Assembly: GCA_038531745.1 (NCBI GenBank)
Contig: JBCBBJ010000010.1
Location: forward strand, 1 to 64,000
Direction of reading: 5' to 3'
DNA: 64,000 bases
Source of the DNA: CALLPQ01 sp038531745
Lineage (GTDB): Bacteria > Pseudomonadota > Alphaproteobacteria > Caulobacterales > Parvularculaceae
Under the pieces are notes generated by a model that was given only the letters and a program-made list of their open reading frames with translations, was not told where the DNA came from and searched no databases. A program made the position numbers and the translations under genes. Below, one piece after another: positions 54,761-63,721 of the stretch. Each line of letters begins with the position of its first letter. Position 1 is the stretch's first letter.

Positions 54761-55552
54761 ATGGGCACCATGAAACTGACGGAGCTTTTCATTGGCTACA
54801 AAGCCTGGAAGGAAGAAGAATATCTTCTCAACCGAATGAGCCTCGCCGATTTGCGACGGGCTTATATTACTTATCCGGGTATTCAGGTTTATCTCGGTCT
54901 GATCGCGCTAACCCTCGTGGGCGCGCTCTATACCCTCGGCTCCCCTTTGCGATTGGTTCTCGCCATGGGTGCCAGTGTCGTTTTGTATCCAGCGATCTGG
55001 TATTTTCTCCACCGTTGGGTTCTCCACAACCCATTGATGTACAAATCACCGCTGACCGCTGCCATGTGGAAGCGCACCCATTATGATCATCACCGCTTTC
55101 CCAATGACCTGTCGGTTCTGTTCGGCGGTTTGCAGACAACCCTGCCCACCATCCTGATCTTTACCGGTCCCGTGGGCTGGTTGATTGGTGGATTGTCCGG
55201 AGCGTTTGCCGCTGTGTGCTCAGCGCTCATCATGACGTGCGTCTATGAGTTTTGGCATTGCGGCCAGCATTTGGCGTTTGAGCCGGAGTCAGATTTTTGG
55301 AAGCGGATCAAAAAGCTTCACCTTGCCCATCATTTTCACAATGAAAAAGGCAATTTCGGCATTACCAACTTTCTCGTCGATGAGTGGCTTGGCACCCATT
55401 ATGAAGAAGCAGAAGACATGCCGCGCAGCGCGACCGCGCGCAATCTCGGCTACACCGATCAGGTTGCGGTGAAATATCCCTGGGTCAAAGAATTGACCGA
55501 TCAGGAAGGCAAGTCCCGCGGGGGCTTGCGCGCCGATGTGGTGGGCAGCTAG
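54761..55552 (+). CDS. Fatty acid hydroxylase / sterol desaturase family protein
   Basis: 263 residues, four or more membrane segments. The histidine clusters of this di-iron family are present: LHRWVLH, HYDHH, HCGQH and HLAHHFHNEKGNFG. Family members hydroxylate fatty acids, sphingoid bases (SUR2-like C4 hydroxylase) or sterols. It lies head to head with the ceramide operon, so modification of ceramide or of its acyl chain is likely, though not shown. Either ATG 54761 (after AGGGA) or 54770 (after AAGGA) may start it. Confidence 0.87.
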   Translation: MGTMKLTELFIGYKAWKEEEYLLNRMSLADLRRAYITYPGIQVYLGLIALTLVGALYTLGSPLRLVLAMGASVVLYPAIWYFLHRWVLHNPLMYKSPLTAAMWKRTHYDHHRFPNDLSVLFGGLQTTLPTILIFTGPVGWLIGGLSGAFAAVCSALIMTCVYEFWHCGQHLAFEPESDFWKRIKKLHLAHHFHNEKGNFGITNFLVDEWLGTHYEEAEDMPRSATARNLGYTDQVAVKYPWVKELTDQEGKSRGGLRADVVGS

Positions 55553-55568
55553 CGCCGGAGGCCGCTCA

Positions 55569-55922
55569 TTACAGGCGGTAGATCTCCTCAAAGCCACCTA
55601 GGATCAGCCGTTTGCCATCGAACGGCATTGGCATGTTGGTGTCGTTCATTTGCGGGTCTTCCATCATTTTCGCCCAGGCGGCATCGCGCACGGCCTTTGA
55701 CGGCCAGGTTGCCATTGAAACCACCACCGTTTCATGGGCTTGCGCCTTCACGGCCAGGGGAAAGGACGTGAGTTTCCCGTCGGGAATATCGTCGCCCCAA
55801 AATTCGGTAATGCTCAACGCCCCCAGATCTTTCATGATGGGCGACATTGCCTTGGAATGATTGAGATATTGGGTCTTTTTGGCGGTGGGTACCGCCACCA
55901 GAAACACATCCACATAGGTCAT
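55569..55922 (-). CDS. DUF1428 family protein
   Basis: 117-residue YbaA-like protein of the dimeric alpha-beta barrel type. MTYVDVFLVAVPTAKKTQYL, LGALSITEFWGDDIPDGK, VVVSMATWPSKAVRDAAWAKMMEDPQM and MPFDGKRLILGGFEEI match the family along its length. Function unknown. GGAGGG precedes the ATG at 55922. It converges on the hydroxylase gene. Confidence 0.9.
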   Translation of the reverse strand: MTYVDVFLVAVPTAKKTQYLNHSKAMSPIMKDLGALSITEFWGDDIPDGKLTSFPLAVKAQAHETVVVSMATWPSKAVRDAAWAKMMEDPQMNDTNMPMPFDGKRLILGGFEEIYRL

Positions 55923-56137
55923 TGGCTTTATCCCTCCTTGAATGGCCATAATCACCAGCACAATAAGCAAAAGGAGAGCGGCTCGTCATTGCCCCGATGC
56001 ACATAATGCACATTTGCTAAATCGTTTCTGTATCAGGCCCACGGTCCGTCTGATTGAGCAATCGCGATGGCGAATCGCCGTTGCGCCAGCGCAAAAGACC
56101 TTTTACTTTTTCATGGCAGCACCGGAGTGGGCGACAC

Positions 56138-56770
56138 GTGCTTTCACTAAATTCCATTTCCAAATCCTACGGTAAGCGGGAAATCCTGCGCGAGGTCTCC
56201 CATGATTTCACGCCGGGCCTAAACCTGCTGGTGGGCCCCAGCGGCGCTGGCAAATCCACACTTTTGCGCCTCTGCGCCACGGTTGAAAAACCGTCCAGCG
56301 GCACCTTGATGTGGCATGGCAAACCCTATGGCCGGGTAAAACGAAAATTACGGGTGCAAATGGGCTATGCCCCGCAAATCGTTGATTTACCGCTCGATGT
56401 GACAGGTCTTGAATTTCTGACCCATGTGGCTGCCCTCAAAGGGGTGCGTAAAGGCGCCAAGACGCAGGCCCGCGAGCTCCTTCATCAATTGGGGTTAAGC
56501 GCCGATGCCGATCAGCGCATCATTGCCTGGTCCGGCGGAATGCGGCGGCGATTGATTTTTGCCCAGGCCGTGCTGGGCAACCCAAACCTCCTCGCCCTCG
56601 ATGAGCCCACCGCCGAATTGGATAAGGAGACCGCGGGGCGGGTTGCCGCGCTGATCACCCATGCGGCGCAATCGGCAACAGTTTTATTGACGACGCATCT
56701 GACGGACCATTTCCAGACCGAAGGTGCGGTCACTTTGCGGGTGGCAGATGGCGCCTTGAAGGCCCTATGA
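56138..56770 (+). CDS. ABC transporter ATP-binding protein
   Basis: About 210 residues from a GTG start (LSLNSISKSYGKREILREV). Walker A VGPSGAGKST, Q-loop MGYAPQIVDLPLDVTGLEF, signature WSGGMRRRLIFAQAVLG, Walker B LLALDEPTAELD and H-loop TTHLTDH. It resembles CcmA/NatA-type exporter ATPases. A GGAG lies 11 bases before the GTG; a longer N-terminus from an ATG at 56054 is possible but lacks homology. It overlaps the permease gene by four bases. Confidence 0.85.
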   Translation: MLSLNSISKSYGKREILREVSHDFTPGLNLLVGPSGAGKSTLLRLCATVEKPSSGTLMWHGKPYGRVKRKLRVQMGYAPQIVDLPLDVTGLEFLTHVAALKGVRKGAKTQARELLHQLGLSADADQRIIAWSGGMRRRLIFAQAVLGNPNLLALDEPTAELDKETAGRVAALITHAAQSATVLLTTHLTDHFQTEGAVTLRVADGALKAL

Positions 56771-58170
56771 GTATCGGGGTCCTCACCAGTGCGGCGGCAT
56801 TTGACGCACGCCGCTATTTACGGAACCCGGTGCTCGTCTATGTGGCGCTCGCCGCGCCAATTGCCGCCTATTTTATGGTCCCGGATGCGGACGCGGCCTA
56901 TGCGGTCCTTACCGTCAATGGCGAAAAGCCGGTCCTCACTGCGCCGGTGTTGGGGCTTGAGCTTGGGGTGCTCACCGCCACGCTCCTCACGCCGTTGGCC
57001 TTTATCTTTTTGCGGGCCGGCCCCACGCGCAGCCGCCCCTGGCAAATCACCGATGTGGCGCCCCATGGGCGGGCCTTGGCCACGCTTGGCCGCTGGGGTG
57101 CCGACACCATGGCGCTGTGGCTGTTGCTTGCGGCACTCACCGCTGCGGGCTTGATCCTTGGTCTGTTCCGATTGGATGGACCCATCAATAGCGGCCAAAC
57201 GATTGCTGCGCTTTGGCTACCCGCCGCGCCGTCTTTGGCCCTCATCGCGGCCATCCGGCTATTCCTCGGCGCGCGCCCCATGACGCGTGGCTGGTTTGGC
57301 GATGTGGTTTTCTTCATCCTGTGGATTGCCCTGTTACTCACCGGTATGATCGGCACCAGCGATCCGCAAACGGGACAGATGACCGCCAATCCATTGGCCG
57401 ATGCCTTTGGGTTTACCGCCCCGATCATTGGCGCGGTTGATTATCCCGTTACAGAGGTCACCATTGGCGGCGCAGCAAATCCGGGCACGGCCGTTAGGAT
57501 TGAGGCGTGGGCCAGCGTCAGCGCCCCGGATTATGTGGCCGCCCGCGGGGTGTGGCTGGGCCTTGCTGCCGCCGTCGCCATCGTTGCCGGGCTCATCTGG
57601 GCACCAATGAAAACGCGCCAACCGAAAGCGCGCACCGAAGGTCCCGCCGTCGCTCGCGAAGAGATATCAGCGATCGTGTTTCGCGCACCGCACGCGCTCA
57701 ATCCTCAGTCGCCGGACTATCTTGGCGTGATCACCGGCGAGATCGGGCACATGCTGAAGGCCAAAGCCTGGATTGCTATTCTTGCCGCGGCGGCGATAGC
57801 CGGCGCCGCCCTGCCCTTTCGAACGATGGCGGGTCCGGCGATCCTCCTCAGTCTGATCTTCCCGCTGACCCAGGCCAGTGCCCGCTGGCAAAATACAACG
57901 CTCGACACCTGGCTCGGCACACTCGGCCCCGGCCGGGTCCAGCGCGCACTTTGTCTATTTTGTGCCTCATCAATCATTGCGCTCGTCGTCATGTCGCCGG
58001 CTTTGGCGCGGATGGTCTATACGCAAAATCTTGACTGGCTTACCCACGCACTCTTCATCATCTTTGCCGTGCCAGCGCTCATCATCGTCATGGGCATGAT
58101 CACGCGCAGTGCCGTCACCGGGCGGCTCTTGATGCTGCTGGCCTGGTACACCTATCTCTCTTCGACGTAA
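56767..58170 (+). CDS. ABC-2-like membrane protein, permease partner
   Basis: 467 residues with about ten hydrophobic segments and an N-terminal cytoplasmic stretch (FDARRYLRNPVLVYVALAA). Two halves are joined by a hydrophilic loop near residues 280-320. The overlapping ATPase gene upstream identifies it as the permease of an ABC exporter. Substrate not known; no specific family was recognised. Confidence 0.75.
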   Translation: MSIGVLTSAAAFDARRYLRNPVLVYVALAAPIAAYFMVPDADAAYAVLTVNGEKPVLTAPVLGLELGVLTATLLTPLAFIFLRAGPTRSRPWQITDVAPHGRALATLGRWGADTMALWLLLAALTAAGLILGLFRLDGPINSGQTIAALWLPAAPSLALIAAIRLFLGARPMTRGWFGDVVFFILWIALLLTGMIGTSDPQTGQMTANPLADAFGFTAPIIGAVDYPVTEVTIGGAANPGTAVRIEAWASVSAPDYVAARGVWLGLAAAVAIVAGLIWAPMKTRQPKARTEGPAVAREEISAIVFRAPHALNPQSPDYLGVITGEIGHMLKAKAWIAILAAAAIAGAALPFRTMAGPAILLSLIFPLTQASARWQNTTLDTWLGTLGPGRVQRALCLFCASSIIALVVMSPALARMVYTQNLDWLTHALFIIFAVPALIIVMGMITRSAVTGRLLMLLAWYTYLSST

Positions 58171-58350
58171 TCAGCGTTGGCCGCCGCGTTATCAGCTTGA
58201 TTTTCCCACCTGACTTTGCCAGTTTCCGCGTCGGCATTGGGAAGGTATTCAACCACGGTGTCGAGAGCACGGTGGTTCAGGCGCATCCTAAAAACGTTCA
58301 TCACTCAGCCGCGGGCGACCAGGCGTCGCGCGCGCCAAAAGGAACAACAT

Positions 58351-58369
58351 CGATGGGACAAACCCATCG
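58351..58369 (+). other. Leader hairpin of hppA
   Basis: CGATGGG (58351-58357) and CCCATCG (58363-58369) form a perfect seven-pair stem around ACAAA, ending 13 bases before the AAGGAAGGAA ribosome site of hppA. It has no T-run. The rest of 58171-58396 shows no gene. It may stabilise or tune the hppA message. Confidence 0.45.
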
Positions 58370-58396
58370 TCACGACCCCCTAAAGGAAGGAATATC

Positions 58397-60511
58397 ATGG
58401 GCTTAGAATTCTGGTTGGTCTTATTGACTGGCGCAATCGCGATTGCCTACGGCGTCTTTACCGCGCAATCGATTATGGCAATGTCCGACGGCAATGACCG
58501 GATGCGCGAAATCGCCGGCGCCATTCAAGAGGGCGCAAAGGCCTATCTGAACAAGCAATATACAACCATTGCCATCGTTGGCGGGGTTGCTTTTGTGGCG
58601 CTGCTGGTGGTGTTCGGTTTTGATTTTATTCCGGCCGTTGGCTTTTTGATTGGCGCCGTCCTATCGGGTCTCGCCGGCTATGTGGGCATGATCGTGTCGG
58701 TGCGTGCCAATGTACGCACCACCCAAGCCGCCAGCGAGGGCCTGGAAAAAGGGTTGTCGGTGGCATTCCGCTCCGGCGCGGTCACGGGCATGCTGGTGGC
58801 TGGCCTCGCTTTGTTGGGTATTGCTGGCTATTACGCCATCCTTGTCCACGGGTTGGGCAACGCGCCGGAAAGCCGGGCCGTGGTCAATGGCCTTGTGGCA
58901 CTTTCGCTTGGCGCCTCGCTGATTTCTGTCTTCGCGCGTCTCGGTGGTGGCATCTTCACCAAAGGCGCCGATGTGGGCGGTGATATGGTGGGCAAGGTTG
59001 AAGCCGGCATCCCCGAGGATGATCCGCGCAACCCGGCAACCATCGCCGACAATGTGGGTGATAATGTTGGCGATTGTGCGGGCATGGCCGCTGACTTGTT
59101 CGAGACCTATGTGGTGACCGTTGCGGCCTCCATGATCTTGGGCTCCATCCTCTATCCTGAAATTGCCAGTACCCTGATGTTCTACCCGCTGGCCATTGGC
59201 GCGGTATGTATCATCGCCTCCATCATTGGCACCTTTGCGGTCAAGCTTGGCGCCGGGTCCAAGAACATTATGGGCGCCCTTTATAAAGGGTTGATCGCCA
59301 CGGGTGTTCTTTCCCTCATCGCAATTGGCGGTGTCACCAGTACCATCTTTGGCTTGTCGGAGCCCATTGGCGATACCGGCTTCACCGGCACTAGCCTGCT
59401 ACTGTGCGGGGTTGTGGGTTTGGCCATCACTGGGCTGATTGTGGTGATCACGGAGTATTATACCGGCATTGATTATCGCCCCGTGAAATCCGTTGCCGAA
59501 GCTTCTGAGTCTGGCCATGGCACAAATGTGATCCAAGGACTTGCCGTCTCACTGGAGGCAACGGCTTTGCCAGCGCTAATCATTGTGATCGGCATCATCG
59601 TTACCTATAACCTGGCGGGCCTTTATGGCATCGCCACCGCCGTAACAACCATGTTGGCGCTCGCCGGGATGATTGTTGCCCTCGACGCCTTTGGTCCGGT
59701 GACGGACAATGCCGGCGGTATCGCGGAAATGTCTGGCCTCGAGGGGTCCGTACGCGACACCACGGACGCCTTGGACGCGGTGGGGAACACAACAAAAGCG
59801 GTCACCAAAGGCTATGCCATCGGGTCGGCGGGTCTTGGGGCGTTGGTCCTTTTTGCGGCTTATACAAAAGACATTGAGCACTTTGTAAGTGACCCGGAGA
59901 AATATCCCTGGTTCGCCGACGTGACGGTCAATTTCTCCCTTTCCAACCCCTATGTAATTTGCGGTTTGTTGGTGGGCGGATTGTTACCATTCCTGTTTGG
60001 CGGTATCGCCATGCAGGCGGTGGGCCGCGCGGCCAGCGCCATTGTCGAAGAGGTGCGCCGGCAATTCAAAGCCGACCCCGGCATCATGGAAGGCACATCG
60101 CGCCCCGATTATGCGAGAGCCGTGGACATGCTCACTGGGGCGGCGATTAAAGAGATGGTTGTGCCGTCATTGTTGCCGATCTTCTCGCCCATCGTGCTCT
60201 TCGTGGTCATCACCGGTATTGCCGGTAAGTCCGAAGCCTTGTCGGCGGTTGGCGCGATGCTGATCGGTGTCATCATCACCGGGCTTTTTGTTGCGATCTC
60301 CATGACCGCCGGTGGCGGGGCCTGGGATAACGCCAAAAAATATATCGAAGATGGCAACCATGGCGGCAAAGGCTCCGAAGCGCATAAAGCTGCGGTAACT
60401 GGCGACACGGTTGGTGATCCGTATAAGGACACAGCCGGCCCCGCCGTGAACCCCATGATCAAGATCACTAATATTGTGGCCTTGCTGTTGTTGGCAGTTT
60501 TTGCGGGGTAA
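58397..60511 (+). CDS. hppA: K+-independent H+-translocating pyrophosphatase
   Basis: Integral-membrane pump that uses pyrophosphate to move protons, 704 residues, 16 expected helices. GADVGGDMVGKVEAGIPEDD, DNVGDNVGDCAGMAADLFETY and the GNTTKAVTKGYAIGSAGL segment are intact. The Lys in GNTTKA (in place of Ala) marks the potassium-independent, proton-pumping subclass. AAGGAAGGA precedes the ATG. Single-gene unit with its own terminator. Confidence 0.97.
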   Translation: MGLEFWLVLLTGAIAIAYGVFTAQSIMAMSDGNDRMREIAGAIQEGAKAYLNKQYTTIAIVGGVAFVALLVVFGFDFIPAVGFLIGAVLSGLAGYVGMIVSVRANVRTTQAASEGLEKGLSVAFRSGAVTGMLVAGLALLGIAGYYAILVHGLGNAPESRAVVNGLVALSLGASLISVFARLGGGIFTKGADVGGDMVGKVEAGIPEDDPRNPATIADNVGDNVGDCAGMAADLFETYVVTVAASMILGSILYPEIASTLMFYPLAIGAVCIIASIIGTFAVKLGAGSKNIMGALYKGLIATGVLSLIAIGGVTSTIFGLSEPIGDTGFTGTSLLLCGVVGLAITGLIVVITEYYTGIDYRPVKSVAEASESGHGTNVIQGLAVSLEATALPALIIVIGIIVTYNLAGLYGIATAVTTMLALAGMIVALDAFGPVTDNAGGIAEMSGLEGSVRDTTDALDAVGNTTKAVTKGYAIGSAGLGALVLFAAYTKDIEHFVSDPEKYPWFADVTVNFSLSNPYVICGLLVGGLLPFLFGGIAMQAVGRAASAIVEEVRRQFKADPGIMEGTSRPDYARAVDMLTGAAIKEMVVPSLLPIFSPIVLFVVITGIAGKSEALSAVGAMLIGVIITGLFVAISMTAGGGAWDNAKKYIEDGNHGGKGSEAHKAAVTGDTVGDPYKDTAGPAVNPMIKITNIVALLLLAVFAG

Positions 60512-60535
60512 TTGGTCTCCACGCTTATTACAACG

Positions 60536-60573
60536 AAAGGCCCCGGTGGTTGCCCCATCGGGGCTTTTGTTTT
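60536..60573 (+). terminator. Rho-independent terminator after hppA
   Basis: AAAGGCCCCGGTGG pairs with CCATCGGGGCTTTT around a five-base loop (60550-60554), followed by TTTTGTTTT. It lies 25 bases after the hppA stop. Confidence 0.88.
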
Positions 60574-60599
60574 GAACCTCGTTTCGGCACATATCTCCG

Positions 60600-61298
60600 A
60601 TGCATCTTGATAGATTTTCAGCAATCATCTTTGACTGCGACGGGGTCCTTGTGGACAGCGAGGCTTTGGGGCTTGATGATTCTGTTGCGTTCCTCAAATC
60701 ACGGGGGTTCACTTGGGAAGCGCCGGACCTGATCCGGATTTTTACGGGGTACCGGGATGATATCTTCCGCCAAAAGCTAGAAGACGCCTATATCGAGATA
60801 CACGGGCAAAAGCCTGACAACACCCTGTTTGAAGGCCTGATCGAAACCCGGCGTCGCAATAAACATAAACTCAAAGCCATTGCCGGCGCCGAGCCTTTTC
60901 TACAGTCGCTGCGCAACCAGCACCCCAACCTGGCAATTGGTGTCGCCTCCTCCTCGCGCACCCCGCTTTTGACTTCAAAGCTGGAACGCACAGGTCTTTG
61001 GGACCTGTTGGCGCCCCATATCTATTCCGCTGACCGGGTGGCTGAGGGCAAACCGGCGCCCGATGTCTTTTTGTATGCGGCAGAAAAACTTGGCATTGAC
61101 CCCGGTGCCTGTCTCGTCCTTGAAGACAGTACCCAAGGCATCAAAGCCGGCCTCGCCGCCGGCATGACCGTCTGGGGTTTCACGGGCGGTAGCCACTGTT
61201 TTGACGGCCATGCGGAAACATTAATTGACGCCGGTGCCGAGCGGATTGTGAACGGATTTGCTGAGCTGGACCGCCTGATTTTGGGGAAAGCTGTGTAA
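60600..61298 (+). CDS. HAD superfamily hydrolase (phosphatase, subfamily IA)
   Basis: 232 residues. The nucleophile motif is FDCDGVLVDSE, motif II GVASSSRT, motif III Lys in GKPAPDVFLY and motif IV LEDSTQGIKAG. It belongs to the phosphoglycolate phosphatase / beta-phosphoglucomutase-like group; the substrate cannot be told. It starts soon after the hppA terminator. Confidence 0.9.
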   Translation: MHLDRFSAIIFDCDGVLVDSEALGLDDSVAFLKSRGFTWEAPDLIRIFTGYRDDIFRQKLEDAYIEIHGQKPDNTLFEGLIETRRRNKHKLKAIAGAEPFLQSLRNQHPNLAIGVASSSRTPLLTSKLERTGLWDLLAPHIYSADRVAEGKPAPDVFLYAAEKLGIDPGACLVLEDSTQGIKAGLAAGMTVWGFTGGSHCFDGHAETLIDAGAERIVNGFAELDRLILGKAV

Positions 61299-61350
61299 AA
61301 CTGCGGCAGAATAGCTGATTTGGACGCAATCAACGTAGTTTTTCGCTCAT

Positions 61351-61382
61351 ATGACCTATAAAATTCACTCAAATGGACCTAT
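61351..61382 (+). promoter_or_regulatory. Direct-repeat operator of the Xre-RES module
   Basis: ATGACCTAT (61351-61359) and ATGGACCTAT (61373-61382) are direct repeats; the shared GACCTAT words start 23 bases apart, close to two helical turns. A TATAAA (-10-like, 61357-61362) overlaps the first copy. This fits autorepression by the antitoxin. Confidence 0.5.
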
Positions 61383-61401
61383 GTAATGGGCGGAGGTCAG
61401 T

Positions 61402-61797
61402 ATGACTGTTATTGCTACAAGCATCGAAACGCCAGAAACGGGGAAAATTCGGGTTGGCCTAAAGGCGTTTGCCCGCATTTCCGAGAGCTGGTCATTGACC
61501 CAATCAGAGGCCGCTGACCTGATGGATATGTCGCTATCGACGTGGAAGCGCGCGAAGAAGCCAGACTTCACTGGTGATCTCACCCATGATCAGAGGCTGC
61601 GTTTGAGTGCGCTTATCGGTCTTTATAAAGCTGTTGAGCTCTATTTTGATCCGCCCTTGTCAACGGTATGGGCAAAGCGCCCTAATACCGGCCCTGAATT
61701 TGATGGCACCCGGCCCATCGATGCCATGGTACGGGGGGGCTTACCAAAAATCCTCCGGGTACGCCGCTATATGGATGCGTTGCGGGGCGGCATGTGA
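61402..61797 (+). CDS. Xre-family antitoxin (DUF2384/ParS type)
   Basis: 131 residues. An N-terminal helix-turn-helix (SLTQSEAADLMDMSLSTWKRAKK, about 30-55) and a C-terminal toxin-binding MbcA/ParS/Xre domain (FDGTRPIDAMVRGGLPKILRVRRYMDALRGG). It should neutralise the RES toxin and repress the operon. GGAGG is six bases before the ATG. Its stop overlaps the toxin start (GTGA). Confidence 0.92.
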   Translation: MTVIATSIETPETGKIRVGLKAFARISESWSLTQSEAADLMDMSLSTWKRAKKPDFTGDLTHDQRLRLSALIGLYKAVELYFDPPLSTVWAKRPNTGPEFDGTRPIDAMVRGGLPKILRVRRYMDALRGGM

Positions 61798-62483
61798 CCA
61801 TTACAGCATTAAATGAGCGTGCTCTGATCAGGCTCATTCCGCAGACCCGTCACAAGCCGCCGGTTTTGCGTGGATTGGCCGATAATGACGACGAGGAAGC
61901 AATCCTCGCCGAACTGGAGGGCGAAACCAGCGCGCGTCTTATTGCCGAGCGAGAGGGTTCACCCGCACTTGACCGACGGGAATTGGCTTTTGCCCGACGG
62001 GCGAAAGACCTGCATCTTTACGGGCAAAGCCATATCAATGCCGCCTTCACCTATACCCGCCCCACGGGTAATCGTTTCAATGATGGCGATCGTGGTGCCT
62101 GGTATTGCGCGTGGAAAATGCTGACCAGCGCCCAGGAAGTAGGCTTTCATCGTACAAGAGAGTTAGGCTTCATGGGTCTTTATGAGGATCGCAAACCCTA
62201 TGTGGAGCTACTCGCCGATTTCGTTGGCGATTTCCCTGTCCTCACCGACCCGGACCATCCTGCGCTGCACGAGGACCCTGAAAGCGGATATCCGGCCGGT
62301 CAGCGTTTTGCACATGACTTAAGACGCGAAGGCTATAGAGGCCTAATTTACCCGTCAGTGCGCGATCAGGGCGGACAGTGTTTTGTCGCCTTTGATCCGG
62401 GGATCGTTCAGAATGTACGCCCCGGCGCAAGTTGGATGCTTGAATGGTTTGGGACGCCGGAATTTTCGGTTCGAGCATTATGA
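61794..62483 (+). CDS. RES domain toxin (NAD+-consuming)
   Basis: 229 residues. The RES fold's three name residues are present in order: Arg in GNRFNDGDRGAWYCA, Glu in HRTRELGFMG (or the nearby EVGFHRTRE) and Ser in GLIYPSVRDQGG. RES toxins degrade or phosphorolyse NAD+ and halt growth. It starts at GTG 61794 inside the antitoxin stop, the usual arrangement. The module is complete and both reading frames are intact. Confidence 0.92.
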   Translation: MTITALNERALIRLIPQTRHKPPVLRGLADNDDEEAILAELEGETSARLIAEREGSPALDRRELAFARRAKDLHLYGQSHINAAFTYTRPTGNRFNDGDRGAWYCAWKMLTSAQEVGFHRTRELGFMGLYEDRKPYVELLADFVGDFPVLTDPDHPALHEDPESGYPAGQRFAHDLRREGYRGLIYPSVRDQGGQCFVAFDPGIVQNVRPGASWMLEWFGTPEFSVRAL

Positions 62484-62517
62484 GTTCTACACTGACTATT
62501 CCCCTCTACATTCTCTG

Positions 62518-63717
62518 ATGACCAAACCCGTCGCAATCGCCCTGCTTGTTGTTGCCGAGATCCTGGCCATGGCGTTGTGGTTTACAGGCTCGGCGGTGGT
62601 GGGGGAGATGGCCGCGCAGGCTGACCTGTCGGAGATACGTCAGGCTTTGCTGGCGAGCGGGGTTCAGTTCGGATTTGCCGTTGGTGCGCTTGTCTATGCC
62701 GTTCTCGGTCTTGCTGATCGGTATGATCCGCGCCGCGTTTTCGCCCTTAGCGCTCTTGTCGCCGCGCTGGCGAATGCAGCGATTTTGATTGTTCCTGTGG
62801 GGAGTATCGCGGCAATCATCTTGCGCTGTTTTACCGGTGGCTTTCTGGCTGGGGTCTACCCGGTGGGGATGAAGATCGCCGCGGGCTGGGGCACGAAAGA
62901 TCGCGGCCTGTTGGTGGGCCTGCTGGTTGGGGCGCTGACCCTGGGCTCAGCCATGCCTTATTTTCTGGCGTTCCTTGGTGGGCAGAATTGGCAATTAGTT
63001 GTGCTCAGCGCCAGTGGCCTCGGTATTATCGGTGCCCTGATCATTCCCTTAACGCAACTGGGCCCAAACCACGGGCAAGCCGCCGGTTTTCGGTGGAACC
63101 GGCTCACGCTTGCCTGGACCGATCGGCGCATCCGCTATGCGTTTATCGGCTATCTTGGCCATATGTGGGAGCTCTATGCCTTTTGGGCATGGATTGGTGT
63201 GGCGCTTAGCCTGTCGTTTAGCAACCATATGGGGGCGTCCGACGCCCTTGCGCTCAGCAAGCTAACGGCCTTCGCTGCCGTGGGTTTGGGTGCCGTGGGC
63301 TGTGTTCTTGGCGGACTTCTTGCTGATCGCTACGGCAAAGCTGAGTTGACGCTGCTGGCCATGGGGCTTTCGGGTAGTATCGCGCTGGTCACGGCGCTGG
63401 TCTTTACTGCCCATCCAGCACTCGTTGTTATCTGTGTACTGATCTGGGGTTTCGCAGTTATTGCTGATTCGGCGCAGTTTTCTGCCCTAGTTGCCGATGC
63501 CGCACCCGCGGCGGATACGGGCTCCCTTCTCACCTTTCAAACCGCGTTGGGGTTTGCGCTCACCACCATCACCGTCCAGCTTGCGCCCTTCGTGGCGGAA
63601 AAAATTGGCTGGCGGGGCCTTTTTGTGGTCTTGGCGCTTGGCCCCGTGATTGGCATGATGGCCATGGCGCGCTTGCGGGGATTGACCGCGCCCGACCAAC
63701 CGATTGGGAGAGCCTGA
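62518..63717 (+). CDS. MFS transporter
   Basis: 399 residues with about 12 membrane segments in two halves. The ADRYDPRRVFALSALVAAL loop between helices 2 and 3 and GGLLADRYGKAELTLLAMG in the second half are the conserved MFS signatures. Substrate unknown; it resembles the cyanate/nitrate-permease-like MFS group. The start at ATG 62518 is 34 bases after the RES gene; the ribosome site is weak. Confidence 0.82.
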   Translation: MTKPVAIALLVVAEILAMALWFTGSAVVGEMAAQADLSEIRQALLASGVQFGFAVGALVYAVLGLADRYDPRRVFALSALVAALANAAILIVPVGSIAAIILRCFTGGFLAGVYPVGMKIAAGWGTKDRGLLVGLLVGALTLGSAMPYFLAFLGGQNWQLVVLSASGLGIIGALIIPLTQLGPNHGQAAGFRWNRLTLAWTDRRIRYAFIGYLGHMWELYAFWAWIGVALSLSFSNHMGASDALALSKLTAFAAVGLGAVGCVLGGLLADRYGKAELTLLAMGLSGSIALVTALVFTAHPALVVICVLIWGFAVIADSAQFSALVADAAPAADTGSLLTFQTALGFALTTITVQLAPFVAEKIGWRGLFVVLALGPVIGMMAMARLRGLTAPDQPIGRA

Positions 63718-63721
63718 CGAA

